Source: Lachnospiraceae bacterium UBA938 (lineage in GTDB: Bacteria; Bacillota; Clostridia; Lachnospirales; Lachnospiraceae). Taken from it: a stretch of DNA of 38,036 nt. This document shows positions 14,611 through 22,478 of this stretch, one piece after another. Position 1 is the stretch's first letter, and each line of letters starts with the position of its first letter. The notes beneath the pieces are model-generated. The model saw nothing but the letters and a program-made list of their open reading frames with translations. It had not been told where the DNA came from and did not search any database. Location: positions 1 through 38,036 of the forward strand of contig DBDG01000079.1 of NCBI GenBank assembly GCA_002293475.1, given 5' to 3'. The position numbers were made by a program, and so were the translations under genes.

Positions 14611-16748
14611 ATGCTATCTTCCTCCTCATGATGGGTTTTAGGAATAAATACCCGGCTTCCTTCCGCCGTCTGATTTTCCTCGGTCCTGACCGCCGCTTTC
14701 CGGCAGAATTCCTGCTGTGAATTGAAGGTCAGCTTCCCCCTTTTATCAACCTTCTCATAGCTTCCTTCGGGGGTCAGACAGTGTGCCTTAACCGTATCCC
14801 GAAGCAGCGTATTGAGAATATCCATGATCTGCTCCCTGAGCCTTGGCTGTTCCACCGGGAACATGATTTCCACCCGCCGCTCCAAGTTCCTTGGCATCCA
14901 GTCGGCACTAGAGCAGTAATACTCCGGACTGCCGTCGTTTTCAAAATAAAAAATGCGGCTGTGTTCCAAGAAGTTGCCAACGATGGAACGGACCGTTATC
15001 CGGCCGCCGATCTCCGGCAGCCCGGTCTTGAGACAGCAGATGCCCCTGATGATCAGGTCGATCTGCGCTCCCGCCGCCGCGGCTCTATACAATGCTTCGA
15101 TAATATCCTTGTCACACAGCGAATTCACCTTGACAATGATATGGGACGGCCGCCCTGCCCGCGCATTTCGCCGCTCGCGGTCAATCAGATAGATAAACCG
15201 GTCCTTCAGCCACAGGGGCGCGAGGACCAGCTTGTTCCAGCTAAGCGGCTCGGAATAGCCGGAAAGCATGTTAAAGACCGCCGTGGCATCCTCGCCCATG
15301 GCCGCTTGGCAGGTCAGCAGGCCGAGGTCGGTATAGAGCTTGGCGGTAGCGTCATTATAATTACCGGTCCCCAGATGCACATAACGGCGGATGCCGTCTT
15401 CTTCCCTTCTCACCACTAGGGTAATCTTGCAGTGGGTCTTCAGCCCGACCAGGCCGTAAATAACATGGCAGCCGGCTTTTTCCAGCATCCTCGCCCAGAC
15501 AATATTGTTTTCCTCATCGAAGCGGGCCTTCAGTTCCACCAGGACCGTGACCTGTTTGCCGTTTTCCGCCGCCTGCGCCAGAGCGTTGATGATCGGTGAA
15601 TTGCCGCTTACCCGGTAAAGCGTCTGCTTGATCGCCAGCACATCCGGGTCGGCGGCAGCCTGCCGGATAAATTCGATCACCGGGGTGAACTCCTGAAAGG
15701 GATGGTGCAGCAGGATGTCACCTTCTTTGATTTCCTCGAAGATATCGGCCTCGGCCATGCCGGCGACCGGCACCGGCCTGCCATATCTGTTTTCCTTCAG
15801 ATGTTCAAAGCCGTTCAGCCCGTACATCTTCATCAGGAACGTCAGATCAAGTGGCCCGTTCACCTGATAGATGTCCTCCGGCTTAATCGCCAGCGACTCG
15901 ACCAGGATGCTCAGCAGCCTATCATCAATGGATTCTTCCACTTCCAGACGGATGGCCTGCCCCCACTGCCGCATTTTGATCTGTTTCTCGATTTCCTTCA
16001 GCAGGTCTTCCGTTTCATCCTCTTCGATATTGAGGTCGGCATTCCGCATAAGCCGGAAATGATGCGCACAGATAATATCATAATTCAAGAACAGCTTACT
16101 GATATTCCTCTCGATAATCTCCTCCAGCAAGATCACCGTGGTACTTTCGTCGCCCGTCATGATCGGCACGATCCGGGAAAGCACGCCGGGCACCTGGACG
16201 GTGGCAAATTCCGGTTCGCCCTCCTGTTTTTTATTTGTAATCAAAGCCCCGATATTTAAAGTCTTGTTCCTAATCAGCGGAAACGGCCGCGAGGAATCGA
16301 CAGCCATCGGCGTCAGCACCGGATAAACATTTTCTTCAAAATAACGGTCGACATAAAATGCCTCCGGCTCCGAAAGCTCCTCATGCCGTTCAATCACCCG
16401 CAGGCCGTTCTGCCTAAGCAGCGGCAGCAGCGACCGGTTATACGTATTGTATTGCTGGTTTACCAAGTCATGGACGGAACGGTTGATCTCGGTCAGCTGC
16501 TCGGCCGGCTTCATCCCGGCGATGTCCGGCTTGGCATAATCCGCGTTAACCATATCCTTAAGCGCCGCCACCCGGATCATAAAGAACTCGTCCAGGTTGG
16601 AGGCGGTGATGCTCAAGAATTTCAGCCGCTCAAATAAAGGGGTCTGCTTATCCCTCGCCTCCCCCAGCACTCTTTTGTTAAATAGCAGCCAGCTTAGCTC
16701 GCGGTTACTGTAATTGGATGGATCAGAAAAATCAAAAGCTCCTTTCAT
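14607..16748 (-). CDS. ppk1: Polyphosphate kinase 1
   Basis: The 713-aa protein matches PPK1 in length and motif order. The N-terminal NRELSWLLFNKRVLGEA is the family hallmark. The central core has LAIKQTLYRVSG, VELKARFDEENNI and the autophosphorylated histidine in GLVGLKTHCKITLV (His439), then HLGTGNYND. The second conserved histidine lies in NFLEHSRIFYF. PPK1 makes long-chain polyphosphate from ATP, reversibly, usually at the membrane face. I use the ATG at 16748, which places the NRELSW block at the usual distance from the N-terminus; the open frame extends to a TTG at 16799. It lies 60 bases downstream of Ppx/GppA, which degrades polyphosphate, so synthesis and breakdown are co-transcribed. 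Confidence 0.95.
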   Translation of the reverse strand: MKGAFDFSDPSNYSNRELSWLLFNKRVLGEARDKQTPLFERLKFLSITASNLDEFFMIRVAALKDMVNADYAKPDIAGMKPAEQLTEINRSVHDLVNQQYNTYNRSLLPLLRQNGLRVIERHEELSEPEAFYVDRYFEENVYPVLTPMAVDSSRPFPLIRNKTLNIGALITNKKQEGEPEFATVQVPGVLSRIVPIMTGDESTTVILLEEIIERNISKLFLNYDIICAHHFRLMRNADLNIEEDETEDLLKEIEKQIKMRQWGQAIRLEVEESIDDRLLSILVESLAIKPEDIYQVNGPLDLTFLMKMYGLNGFEHLKENRYGRPVPVAGMAEADIFEEIKEGDILLHHPFQEFTPVIEFIRQAAADPDVLAIKQTLYRVSGNSPIINALAQAAENGKQVTVLVELKARFDEENNIVWARMLEKAGCHVIYGLVGLKTHCKITLVVRREEDGIRRYVHLGTGNYNDATAKLYTDLGLLTCQAAMGEDATAVFNMLSGYSEPLSWNKLVLAPLWLKDRFIYLIDRERRNARAGRPSHIIVKVNSLCDKDIIEALYRAAAAGAQIDLIIRGICCLKTGLPEIGGRITVRSIVGNFLEHSRIFYFENDGSPEYYCSSADWMPRNLERRVEIMFPVEQPRLREQIMDILNTLLRDTVKAHCLTPEGSYEKVDKRGKLTFNSQQEFCRKAAVRTEENQTAEGSRVFIPKTHHEEEDSI

Positions 16749-16808
16749 TCTTATACCCCATTTAGCTAATTGCATCCGCTTAAGCGGACTTATAATCAAT
16801 AGTTGAAA

Positions 16809-18365
16809 TCAGTACGCCCGCTTCCGGCGGATAACCGGCCGGACATTGTACACCTCTTCAAAGAATGCGGCACGCAGGTCAAACAAGCCCTTTTCCAGCG
16901 TAATATCTTCCGCCGTATCGACAGTCAGGATCAGCCGGTCGTCTTTCAGGACCGCCCTGATCTCCTTGAACTTCTGCTTGTGGCTCCGGTCCATCCCGCT
17001 GGCCATCCGCAAGATTGCCGTCAGCTTGGCAACGGTAAGATAAGTGAACTTGTCGGTTTCATGGTTCTGGCCGATATCACCATAATAATTAAAGTTGGCA
17101 TAGTTATATTTAACCACGTTGGCAACAATTTCCCTTTCCACATGCGAAAGGCCGATGATTTCCGTCGCCATGATGATGCTGTAGGAACATTCGCCGGGAC
17201 TGACCATGCTGATAAACTTGCCACAGTCATGCAGCAGCGCCGCCAGCCGCAATAGCAGCCGCTCCCGCTTCCCCAGTCCGTGGACTTTACGCATGCTGTC
17301 AAAGACCGTCACCGCAATCAGTTCCAGAGCCTCGCTCCGACGCTTGCTGCCCCGGTAACGCTTGCTGATGTTCCTGGCACAGGCAAAGATATCCTGCTCA
17401 AAATCATGTTTCGGCTTGATGATCTTATTTTTATCAGCATATTCATAGGCGATACCGTCACAGAGCGTCACCCCCGGCGCCCAGATATGGCCGGCGCCCA
17501 TGGTCTCCATGATATTTTTCAGCAAGATGCTGGAGATGAGTAAAAGCTTCATGCTTTCCGCAGGCACATCCAGCATCTTTCCCAGCTCCGCTTCATGCCT
17601 AGTCCGGAATACCTCCAGATAATCATCCACCAAGGCTTTCTCTGCATACCCGTGCCCTAGAGCGCTGCCCTTCCGCCGCAGGACGATCTTGGATATGTAA
17701 TCGTCCACTATGATTACATTGTCAATATCCCGGTCCCGCAGATACAGCCGCTTATATACCTCCATCTGGGAATCCACGATCTCGTTAAGCAGCGATTCAT
17801 ATCGGTCCGGAAGCACATCCAGATGCTTGAGCCGGTCCTGCAGCCGGAGCACGCCCAGCCGCATATTCTGGGTGGAAACCAAGGTGTCCTTGTCAAACAA
17901 CGATATCTGGATGCTGCCGCCGCCGATATCGACGATCGCCGTCCCTTTCTGGATAATATTCGTAAAGGCCTCTTCCTTCCAGGCAATCGCTTTATAATGC
18001 AGAAACCGCTGCGCGGAATTGCTGAGTACCTCAACTTTGATGCCGGTACGGTTCCTGACCTGATCCAGCAGGACAATATTATTCTCCGCTTCCCGGATGG
18101 CACTGGTGGCATAGGCTTTGTATTCCTCGGCCTGATAGCCTTGCATCATCCCTTGGTATTCCTGCAGGACCCGGCAGAGTTCCTCCACCCGCTCATAGCC
18201 CAGCTTACCGGTCGCGTAAGTTTCGGTTCCCATATCAATGCTGTGCCGGATATGGTCAATCTCCCGCATCCCGTTCTTGGCGGATACTTCATATATCTTC
18301 ATGGAAACTTCAAAAGAGCCGATATCAATAGCGGCAAACGTCTTGACCGACACGCTAACTCCCAT
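16809..18365 (-). CDS. ppx: Ppx/GppA phosphatase with C-terminal HD domain
   Basis: The 518-aa protein has an N-terminal ASKHA phosphatase fold: AAIDIGSFEVSMKIYE (phosphate loop 1), AYATSAIREAEN, and IVDIGGGSIQISLFD (phosphate loop 2). A C-terminal HD-type domain follows (about residues 335-480), with LAALLHDCGKFISM and LSHVEREIVANVVKY. These enzymes cleave terminal phosphate from polyphosphate and, in some cases, pppGpp. The start could be ATG 18365 or, better served by GGGAG five bases upstream, GTG 18353. A 6-bp hairpin (18368-18382) lies just before the start. It is 43 bases after the DUF815 gene and 60 before ppk1. Exopolyphosphatase is the likelier role, given the adjacent ppk1. Confidence 0.9.
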   Translation of the reverse strand: MGVSVSVKTFAAIDIGSFEVSMKIYEVSAKNGMREIDHIRHSIDMGTETYATGKLGYERVEELCRVLQEYQGMMQGYQAEEYKAYATSAIREAENNIVLLDQVRNRTGIKVEVLSNSAQRFLHYKAIAWKEEAFTNIIQKGTAIVDIGGGSIQISLFDKDTLVSTQNMRLGVLRLQDRLKHLDVLPDRYESLLNEIVDSQMEVYKRLYLRDRDIDNVIIVDDYISKIVLRRKGSALGHGYAEKALVDDYLEVFRTRHEAELGKMLDVPAESMKLLLISSILLKNIMETMGAGHIWAPGVTLCDGIAYEYADKNKIIKPKHDFEQDIFACARNISKRYRGSKRRSEALELIAVTVFDSMRKVHGLGKRERLLLRLAALLHDCGKFISMVSPGECSYSIIMATEIIGLSHVEREIVANVVKYNYANFNYYGDIGQNHETDKFTYLTVAKLTAILRMASGMDRSHKQKFKEIRAVLKDDRLILTVDTAEDITLEKGLFDLRAAFFEEVYNVRPVIRRKRAY

Positions 18366-18367
18366 CT

Positions 18368-18382
18368 GTGCGCTGCGCGCAC
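18368..18382. other. Short GC-rich hairpin before the Ppx/GppA start
   Basis: GTGCGC at 18368-18373 pairs with GCGCAC at 18377-18382 around a 3-base loop. It lies in the 43-base gap between the DUF815 stop and the Ppx/GppA start and could lower translation from the ATG at 18365, or mark an mRNA processing point. No T-run follows, so it is not a good terminator. Confidence 0.45.
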
Positions 18383-18408
18383 GCCCCTATCAGGATAATG
18401 AACAACCG

Positions 18409-19695
18409 TTACACACTCCCTGACAGGTAATCAATAAACTGCTGGGCGGTCCGGCCGGACAAGCCGCCGTGAACCATTTCCCAGCGGTCCGCTGCCGCGG
18501 TCAGCTCCGCTTCGTCCAGCTCGATATGCTGCCTGGCAGCCAGTGACTTTACAATGTTGTGAAACTCCTTCCGATCCGGCGCCCCGTAATAAATCGATAC
18601 CCCGAACCGCGCCGCCAAAGAAAGCTTTTCTTGGACAGTATCGCTTTTATGCAGGTCATCGCGGCGGTCTTCTTTGTCGCTGAATTTTTCCCGGATCAGA
18701 TGCCGGCGGTTGGAGGTGGCATAGATCAGCACATTCGCCGGTTTTGTCTCAAGGCCGCCCTCAATTACGGCCTTCAGATACTTGTACTCCACCTCAAAAT
18801 CCTCAAAGCTCAAATCATCCATATAGATGATGAACTTATAATTGCGGTTCTTGATCAGCGCCGTCACGTCGTGGAGATCCCGGCACTGATGCTTGTAGAC
18901 TTCTATCAGCCGCAGCCCCCGGCTGTAATATTCATTGGCAATCCCCTTGATGCTGGACGACTTGCCGGTGCCTCCGTCGCCGTATAAAAGGCAGTTATTG
19001 GCTTTCTTACCGTTAAGAAATGCTTCCGTATTGTCGACCAGCTTCTGTTTGGCCAGTTCATAACCGACCAGATCATTGAGCGCCGTCTCCGCCATATTCG
19101 CAATCGGTACGATCGCCAAACCCCGTTCATCCCGGACCACCCGGAAGGCCTTATGAAGACCCAAGGTCCCCACCCCATATTCCTGATAAAAAGCCGTCAA
19201 CTGACGCTTCATTTCTTCTGGCCGCGCCGCCCCGGCAAGCGAAACCGCCAGAGCATTGATCCTGTCCCTGAGCTGGCGGCTGTAGATCCCCTGTCCCGCC
19301 CCGCTCGGCTGGTAATTTAAGACCATGGACACGACGCCGGCGCATGACCTAGCCACCTTCTCCGTAATATTGCACTGAAACCATTCCTGGAAAATATACA
19401 TGTCATGGAGAACCGCTTCATTCACCGTCCCTGTGGCAAAGCCGCCGATTTCACAGGCTCTGCTATAGCTGTTTTCATGGTTTACCAAGAGGTATGTCAG
19501 AAAACAGTGCCAAAGATTGCCCCGGAATCCGTGGCTGTCCGCCAGACTCAGCAGTTGATGGGCGCACTCATAAAAGACTCTGTCGATCGCCTTACCGTCA
19601 TGCGAACTGTCATCAATCATCAGTCCTGTCATCTTATGCAGAAGCTCGTCATGGTTTCTCATATCCCTATAAATAACCAGTTCATCACATCTCAT
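18409..19695 (-). CDS. DUF815-family AAA+ ATPase
   Basis: The 428-aa protein carries a C-terminal AAA+ module: Walker A GDGGTGKSSS (about residues 239-248), Walker B FIIYMDDLSF (288-297), and a sensor-1 like LIYATSNRRHLI. The arrangement, and the conserved segment starting LNDLVGYELAKQKLVDNTEAFL, are typical of DUF815, whose function is not established. The first 190 residues are helical and lack recognisable motifs. No membrane segments are seen. It starts at ATG 19695 after AGGGG, 44 bases downstream of pheA, and precedes Ppx/GppA by 43 bases. Repeated association with polyphosphate genes would point to a stress role; that is inference. Confidence 0.88.
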   Translation of the reverse strand: MRCDELVIYRDMRNHDELLHKMTGLMIDDSSHDGKAIDRVFYECAHQLLSLADSHGFRGNLWHCFLTYLLVNHENSYSRACEIGGFATGTVNEAVLHDMYIFQEWFQCNITEKVARSCAGVVSMVLNYQPSGAGQGIYSRQLRDRINALAVSLAGAARPEEMKRQLTAFYQEYGVGTLGLHKAFRVVRDERGLAIVPIANMAETALNDLVGYELAKQKLVDNTEAFLNGKKANNCLLYGDGGTGKSSSIKGIANEYYSRGLRLIEVYKHQCRDLHDVTALIKNRNYKFIIYMDDLSFEDFEVEYKYLKAVIEGGLETKPANVLIYATSNRRHLIREKFSDKEDRRDDLHKSDTVQEKLSLAARFGVSIYYGAPDRKEFHNIVKSLAARQHIELDEAELTAAADRWEMVHGGLSGRTAQQFIDYLSGSV

Positions 19696-19739
19696 CCGCT
19701 CATCCCCTGCTCATCATGGAATAATTACCGATTATCCGC

Positions 19740-20906
19740 CTAATAATTCCCCAGTATTTTCATGTTCCGCGCCTCGTCCCGCAGACCCCGCAGGGCATTT
19801 TTTACCGCGCTTTCGGCAAGATTGCCCTCAAAATCAATAAAAAACCGGTATTCCCACGCTCTTCCTTCAATCGGCCGGCTCTCTATCCGGCTCAGGTTAA
19901 GGTTATTGTATATAAAATGCGACAGCATATGATAAAGCGAACCGCTTTCATGCGCCACCTCAAAGCAGATGCTCACCTTCTTGGCCTTCTTAAGATATAT
20001 CTTCTGGTTAGTCACGATAATAAACCGGGTAGAATTGGCCTGTGACTGGTTGACACCCTTTTTCAAAAGCTCCAGCCCATATATCTGTCCCGCCGATTCC
20101 CCGGCTATGGCCGCCTGCGACGAGTCGCCGTCCTCCTTGACCTTCCGGGCCGCAAAAGCATTGTTCCTGAGGCTTATCTGCTGCCAAGCCGGCCGCGCAT
20201 CCAAGAAGCGGGCACACTGCAGCAACGACTGGGGATGGGAATAAACCGTCCTGATATCCTCAATCCGGCTTCCCGGCACCCCCAACAGACAGTGCTCAAT
20301 CGGAATGATCTGTTCCCCGACAATATAATCCTCATATTCAACCAGCAGGTCATAGATCTCGCTGACTATCCCCGCTGTGGAATTTTCCAGCGGAAGAACC
20401 GCAAAATCGGCACTGCCTTCCTCAATGGCACACATGGCATCACGGAACGTGTCCACTTGGAAACTGCTGATTCCCTTGCCAAAATACCGTTCCATAGCAG
20501 TCTGCGAAAAAGACCCGTCCGCTCCCTGAAAGACCACCCGCGCCTTTGCCATATCCAAAGCATCCACACCGATAAAAGGCAGCCTGCCCACGCTTCCTTT
20601 GGATTCCAGCATCTGATACTGAAGCTTACGGCTCACCGCCATAATCTGCTCAAACAGCTCTTCAATGCCCCGGCTGTTAAACTCATTATGGGTCTTACTC
20701 TTGACGCTACGTATTTTTTCCTCTTCCCGGCTTTTATCAAATATCTTTTTGCCGGATACGATCTTATGTTCTGCCACCTGGCGGGATATCTCCATCCGCT
20801 CTTCATAACATGCTACGATCCGGCTGTCAATAGTATCAATCTGTTCACGCAACGCGAGTAATGCTGTATCTGTCATCGGTTTATCTGTACCTTTCTGCCT
20901 TTCCAT
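19740..20906 (-). CDS. pheA: Bifunctional chorismate mutase / prephenate dehydratase (P-protein)
   Basis: The 388-aa protein fuses three modules. Residues 13-100 are an AroQ-type chorismate mutase (LREQIDTIDSRIVACYEERM, then KSREEEKI). Residues 125-300 are prephenate dehydratase (FQGADGSFSQTAMERYF, VLPLENSTAGIVSEIYDLL, NSTRFIIV). The C-terminus is an ACT domain with SRIESRP for phenylalanine feedback. It converts chorismate via prephenate to phenylpyruvate in phenylalanine synthesis. The in-frame ATG at 20876 is an alternative start; neither has a strong ribosome-binding site. It heads a run of five same-strand genes with short gaps. I saw no T-box or leader peptide upstream, and no convincing promoter. 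Confidence 0.93.
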   Translation of the reverse strand: MERQKGTDKPMTDTALLALREQIDTIDSRIVACYEERMEISRQVAEHKIVSGKKIFDKSREEEKIRSVKSKTHNEFNSRGIEELFEQIMAVSRKLQYQMLESKGSVGRLPFIGVDALDMAKARVVFQGADGSFSQTAMERYFGKGISSFQVDTFRDAMCAIEEGSADFAVLPLENSTAGIVSEIYDLLVEYEDYIVGEQIIPIEHCLLGVPGSRIEDIRTVYSHPQSLLQCARFLDARPAWQQISLRNNAFAARKVKEDGDSSQAAIAGESAGQIYGLELLKKGVNQSQANSTRFIIVTNQKIYLKKAKKVSICFEVAHESGSLYHMLSHFIYNNLNLSRIESRPIEGRAWEYRFFIDFEGNLAESAVKNALRGLRDEARNMKILGNY

Positions 20907-21038
20907 TTTATGATGTCGGTATTACAATTTTATATCATCATGCTTGCTCTGGCAACCAAATTCCATTCTTTTACTTATAAAAAATATGAAAGATGAGAAG
21001 AAAATAATCTTTTTCAGTAATCTGACCCATATATTAAC

Positions 21039-21068
21039 TTGATTTTTACGATTCTTTTCCTGTATAAT
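21039..21068 (+). promoter_or_regulatory. Possible plus-strand promoter facing the 21103-21138 hairpin
   Basis: TTGATT at 21039-21044 and TATAAT at 21063-21068 are 18 bp apart. A transcript would run into the perfect 15-bp stem at 21103-21138 and then antisense to the end of the BclB-like gene. No gene follows on this strand, so it may be fortuitous or drive a short RNA. Confidence 0.3.
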
Positions 21069-21102
21069 GATACTAAATTTTCATAATAACATTATACTAA
21101 AA

Positions 21103-21138
21103 TTCAAAGCTTGTTCACCGAAATGAACAAGCTTTGAA
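21103..21138 (-). terminator. Rho-independent terminator of the BclB-like gene
   Basis: TTCAAAGCTTGTTCA (21103-21117) and its exact complement (21124-21138) form a perfect 15-bp stem with a 6-base loop. On the minus strand it lies about 33 bases after the stop at 21171 and is followed by a short T-rich stretch. Confidence 0.75.
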
Positions 21139-21170
21139 ATAACTAGCATTATAATCCAATGCTTTCCGAA

Positions 21171-22178
21171 CTATTCGTCAATCTCGAATATCATCGAGCC
21201 GTGCATATAGATATATGCATTAAGTGCCTGCGGCGACAGGCCAAGGCTGATCAGTCCTCCGACAATGGCGAAAGGCGTTCCGGCGGGTATCGCTACATTT
21301 AAGTCCGTTCTGGTCGTCGTCAGTATCGTGCTGTTGGGAATATACTGAGGCGGCATGGCAAGCATCTGGTAGCCCTGTGCCGGATATACTCTTGATTCGT
21401 CCTTAATATCAAAAGTATAGGTGTTGCTTATCGCCTGGGTCGCGATGGCCACATACGGGCTGATTATGGTAGTCGGCAAAGAGAGCATAATCGGCGTATA
21501 ATTATTGAATATGCCGGAAACCGCCACCAGTCTTACATTATACGGGAATGAAAATAAAAACTGCGCGTTATTGGTGCCAAACGGAATCTGGATGATCGTT
21601 GAGCCGGCAACCCGGTAACTGACCGGGATATTGCTGGTCTGTCCGCATCCAATCACACTGACATTAGTTATATCTCCACTGGCATCTAAACCAGGATTGC
21701 ATGTGATTCCAGAAGCACTGGAGAACGGTATCGACACCGTCCTCTTGGGCGCGTCACCGCCGCTACCGCCAGAATCCGATGCCCCGGCATATATTACCAT
21801 ATTGGCGACTATCGGCAGGTTGGAAAAAATAAGCGGCCCATCAGAAAGATTTACCAAGGTGAGAGTGACCGCTGAACTTTCCGTAACAACCACGACTGCC
21901 GAACCGGTCAAAGAACCCGGCGCGTCCGCTGTGCCTCCCCTGATTGTGCCCTGAGGCGTGCTAGTAGCCAGGCCGATTTGCAATGGTGCCGGCGAGTCGG
22001 CAGCAACCGACCATTCAATCAGATACGTTCCTGGCTCGCTCAGGACGACCATGCCGCTATTCGTGACATAATCGATGTCATCCGATTTTGCTCCGACGAT
22101 GTCAAAACTGATCGGCTGGCCTTGCGGCAACAGAACCCCGGCAGCTGTGCTTTGAAGCTGTAAATAAATTGAACTCAT
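21171..22178 (-). CDS. BclB/C1q-like surface (possibly exosporium) protein
   Basis: The 335-aa protein is rich in Ser, Thr, Val, Ile and Gly and lacks a signal peptide. The first 130 residues resemble the beta-sandwich (C1q/TNF-like) ends of spore-surface collagen-like proteins: VTNSGMVVLSEPGTYLIEWSV, QGTIRGG, SLTGSAVVVV, LTLVNLSDGP. A Gly/Ser linker (SDSGGSGGD) near residue 140 joins a second beta-rich half whose end, VAIPAGTPFAIVGGLISLG, is reminiscent of BclB C-terminal domains. There is no collagen-like Gly-x-y tract between them, which is unusual. A spore-coat or exosporium location is inference. AAAGGAAG precedes the ATG, and the promoter at 22243-22271 drives the gene. Confidence 0.6.
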   Translation of the reverse strand: MSSIYLQLQSTAAGVLLPQGQPISFDIVGAKSDDIDYVTNSGMVVLSEPGTYLIEWSVAADSPAPLQIGLATSTPQGTIRGGTADAPGSLTGSAVVVVTESSAVTLTLVNLSDGPLIFSNLPIVANMVIYAGASDSGGSGGDAPKRTVSIPFSSASGITCNPGLDASGDITNVSVIGCGQTSNIPVSYRVAGSTIIQIPFGTNNAQFLFSFPYNVRLVAVSGIFNNYTPIMLSLPTTIISPYVAIATQAISNTYTFDIKDESRVYPAQGYQMLAMPPQYIPNSTILTTTRTDLNVAIPAGTPFAIVGGLISLGLSPQALNAYIYMHGSMIFEIDE

Positions 22179-22242
22179 TTTTTACTTCCTTTCTTTTGTT
22201 TTTTATATTTCCGTAGTAAAATGAAGACAGCGCTCCATTATT

Positions 22243-22271
22243 ATTATATTCAGCGTAGCGGCATGTGTGAA
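22243..22271 (-). promoter_or_regulatory. Promoter for the BclB-like gene
   Basis: On the minus strand TTCACA (22271-22266) and TATAAT (22248-22243) are 17 bp apart, about 65 bases upstream of the ATG at 22178. It looks like a vegetative promoter rather than a late sporulation one. The -35 box lies inside the first copy of the 30-bp repeat. Confidence 0.55.
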
Positions 22272-22405
22272 AGTGTGTAAAGAAATTCTAAGTCTCTAAA
22301 GTACAGAGACTAAGAATTACTATATTACACACGGAAGAACGTCTAAAGCCGTTCTTCCCACTGATTGTTTGTGCCGCGTAGCGGCGTGTTTGGAAGTGTG
22401 TAAGG
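22253..22405. repeat. 30-bp direct repeat flanking two stem-loops
   Basis: Copy 1 (22253-22282) and copy 2 (22376-22405) share GCGTAGCGGC.TGT.TG and AAGTGTGTAA with four mismatches. The enclosed 93 bp hold stem-loops at 22285-22317 (12 of 13 pairs) and 22333-22358 (9 of 9). An inverted TTACACAC near 22325 adds a third partial copy of the repeat end. Confidence 0.65.
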
Positions 22406-22478
22406 CAAGAAGAAAAAATAAGTGATTCCCCACAAAAGGACAGGAAAGAGAGACCCGAGGAATATTTGGAGAACAAAC

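Larger units (their letters stand above)
22179..22478. other. Divergent intergenic spacer with repeats and two hairpins
   Basis: This 300-bp spacer between the BclB-like gene and the DUF5050 gene holds a minus-strand promoter (22243-22271) and a 30-bp direct repeat at 22253-22282 and 22376-22405 (26 of 30 identical). Two stem-loops lie between the repeats: 22285-22317, and 22333-22358 with a perfect 9-bp stem. No convincing plus-strand promoter was seen. The repeat-hairpin-hairpin-repeat order could be a small mobile repeat or a structured RNA. Confidence 0.55.

Noticed and set aside
13966..16637. Several long plus-strand frames (up to 212 codons) in the epimerase and polyphosphate kinase genes
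   Set aside because: They are antisense shadows of clearly identified genes in GC-richer DNA; their sequences are Arg/His/Gln-rich with no family signature.
20907..21170. T-box or attenuator upstream of pheA
   Set aside because: No T-box sequence, leader peptide with Phe codons or antiterminator pair was seen; the only strong hairpin belongs to the BclB-like gene terminator.
22288..22476. 62-codon minus-strand frame in the repeat/hairpin spacer
   Set aside because: It runs through both hairpins and one repeat copy; no ribosome-binding site and no protein-like pattern.
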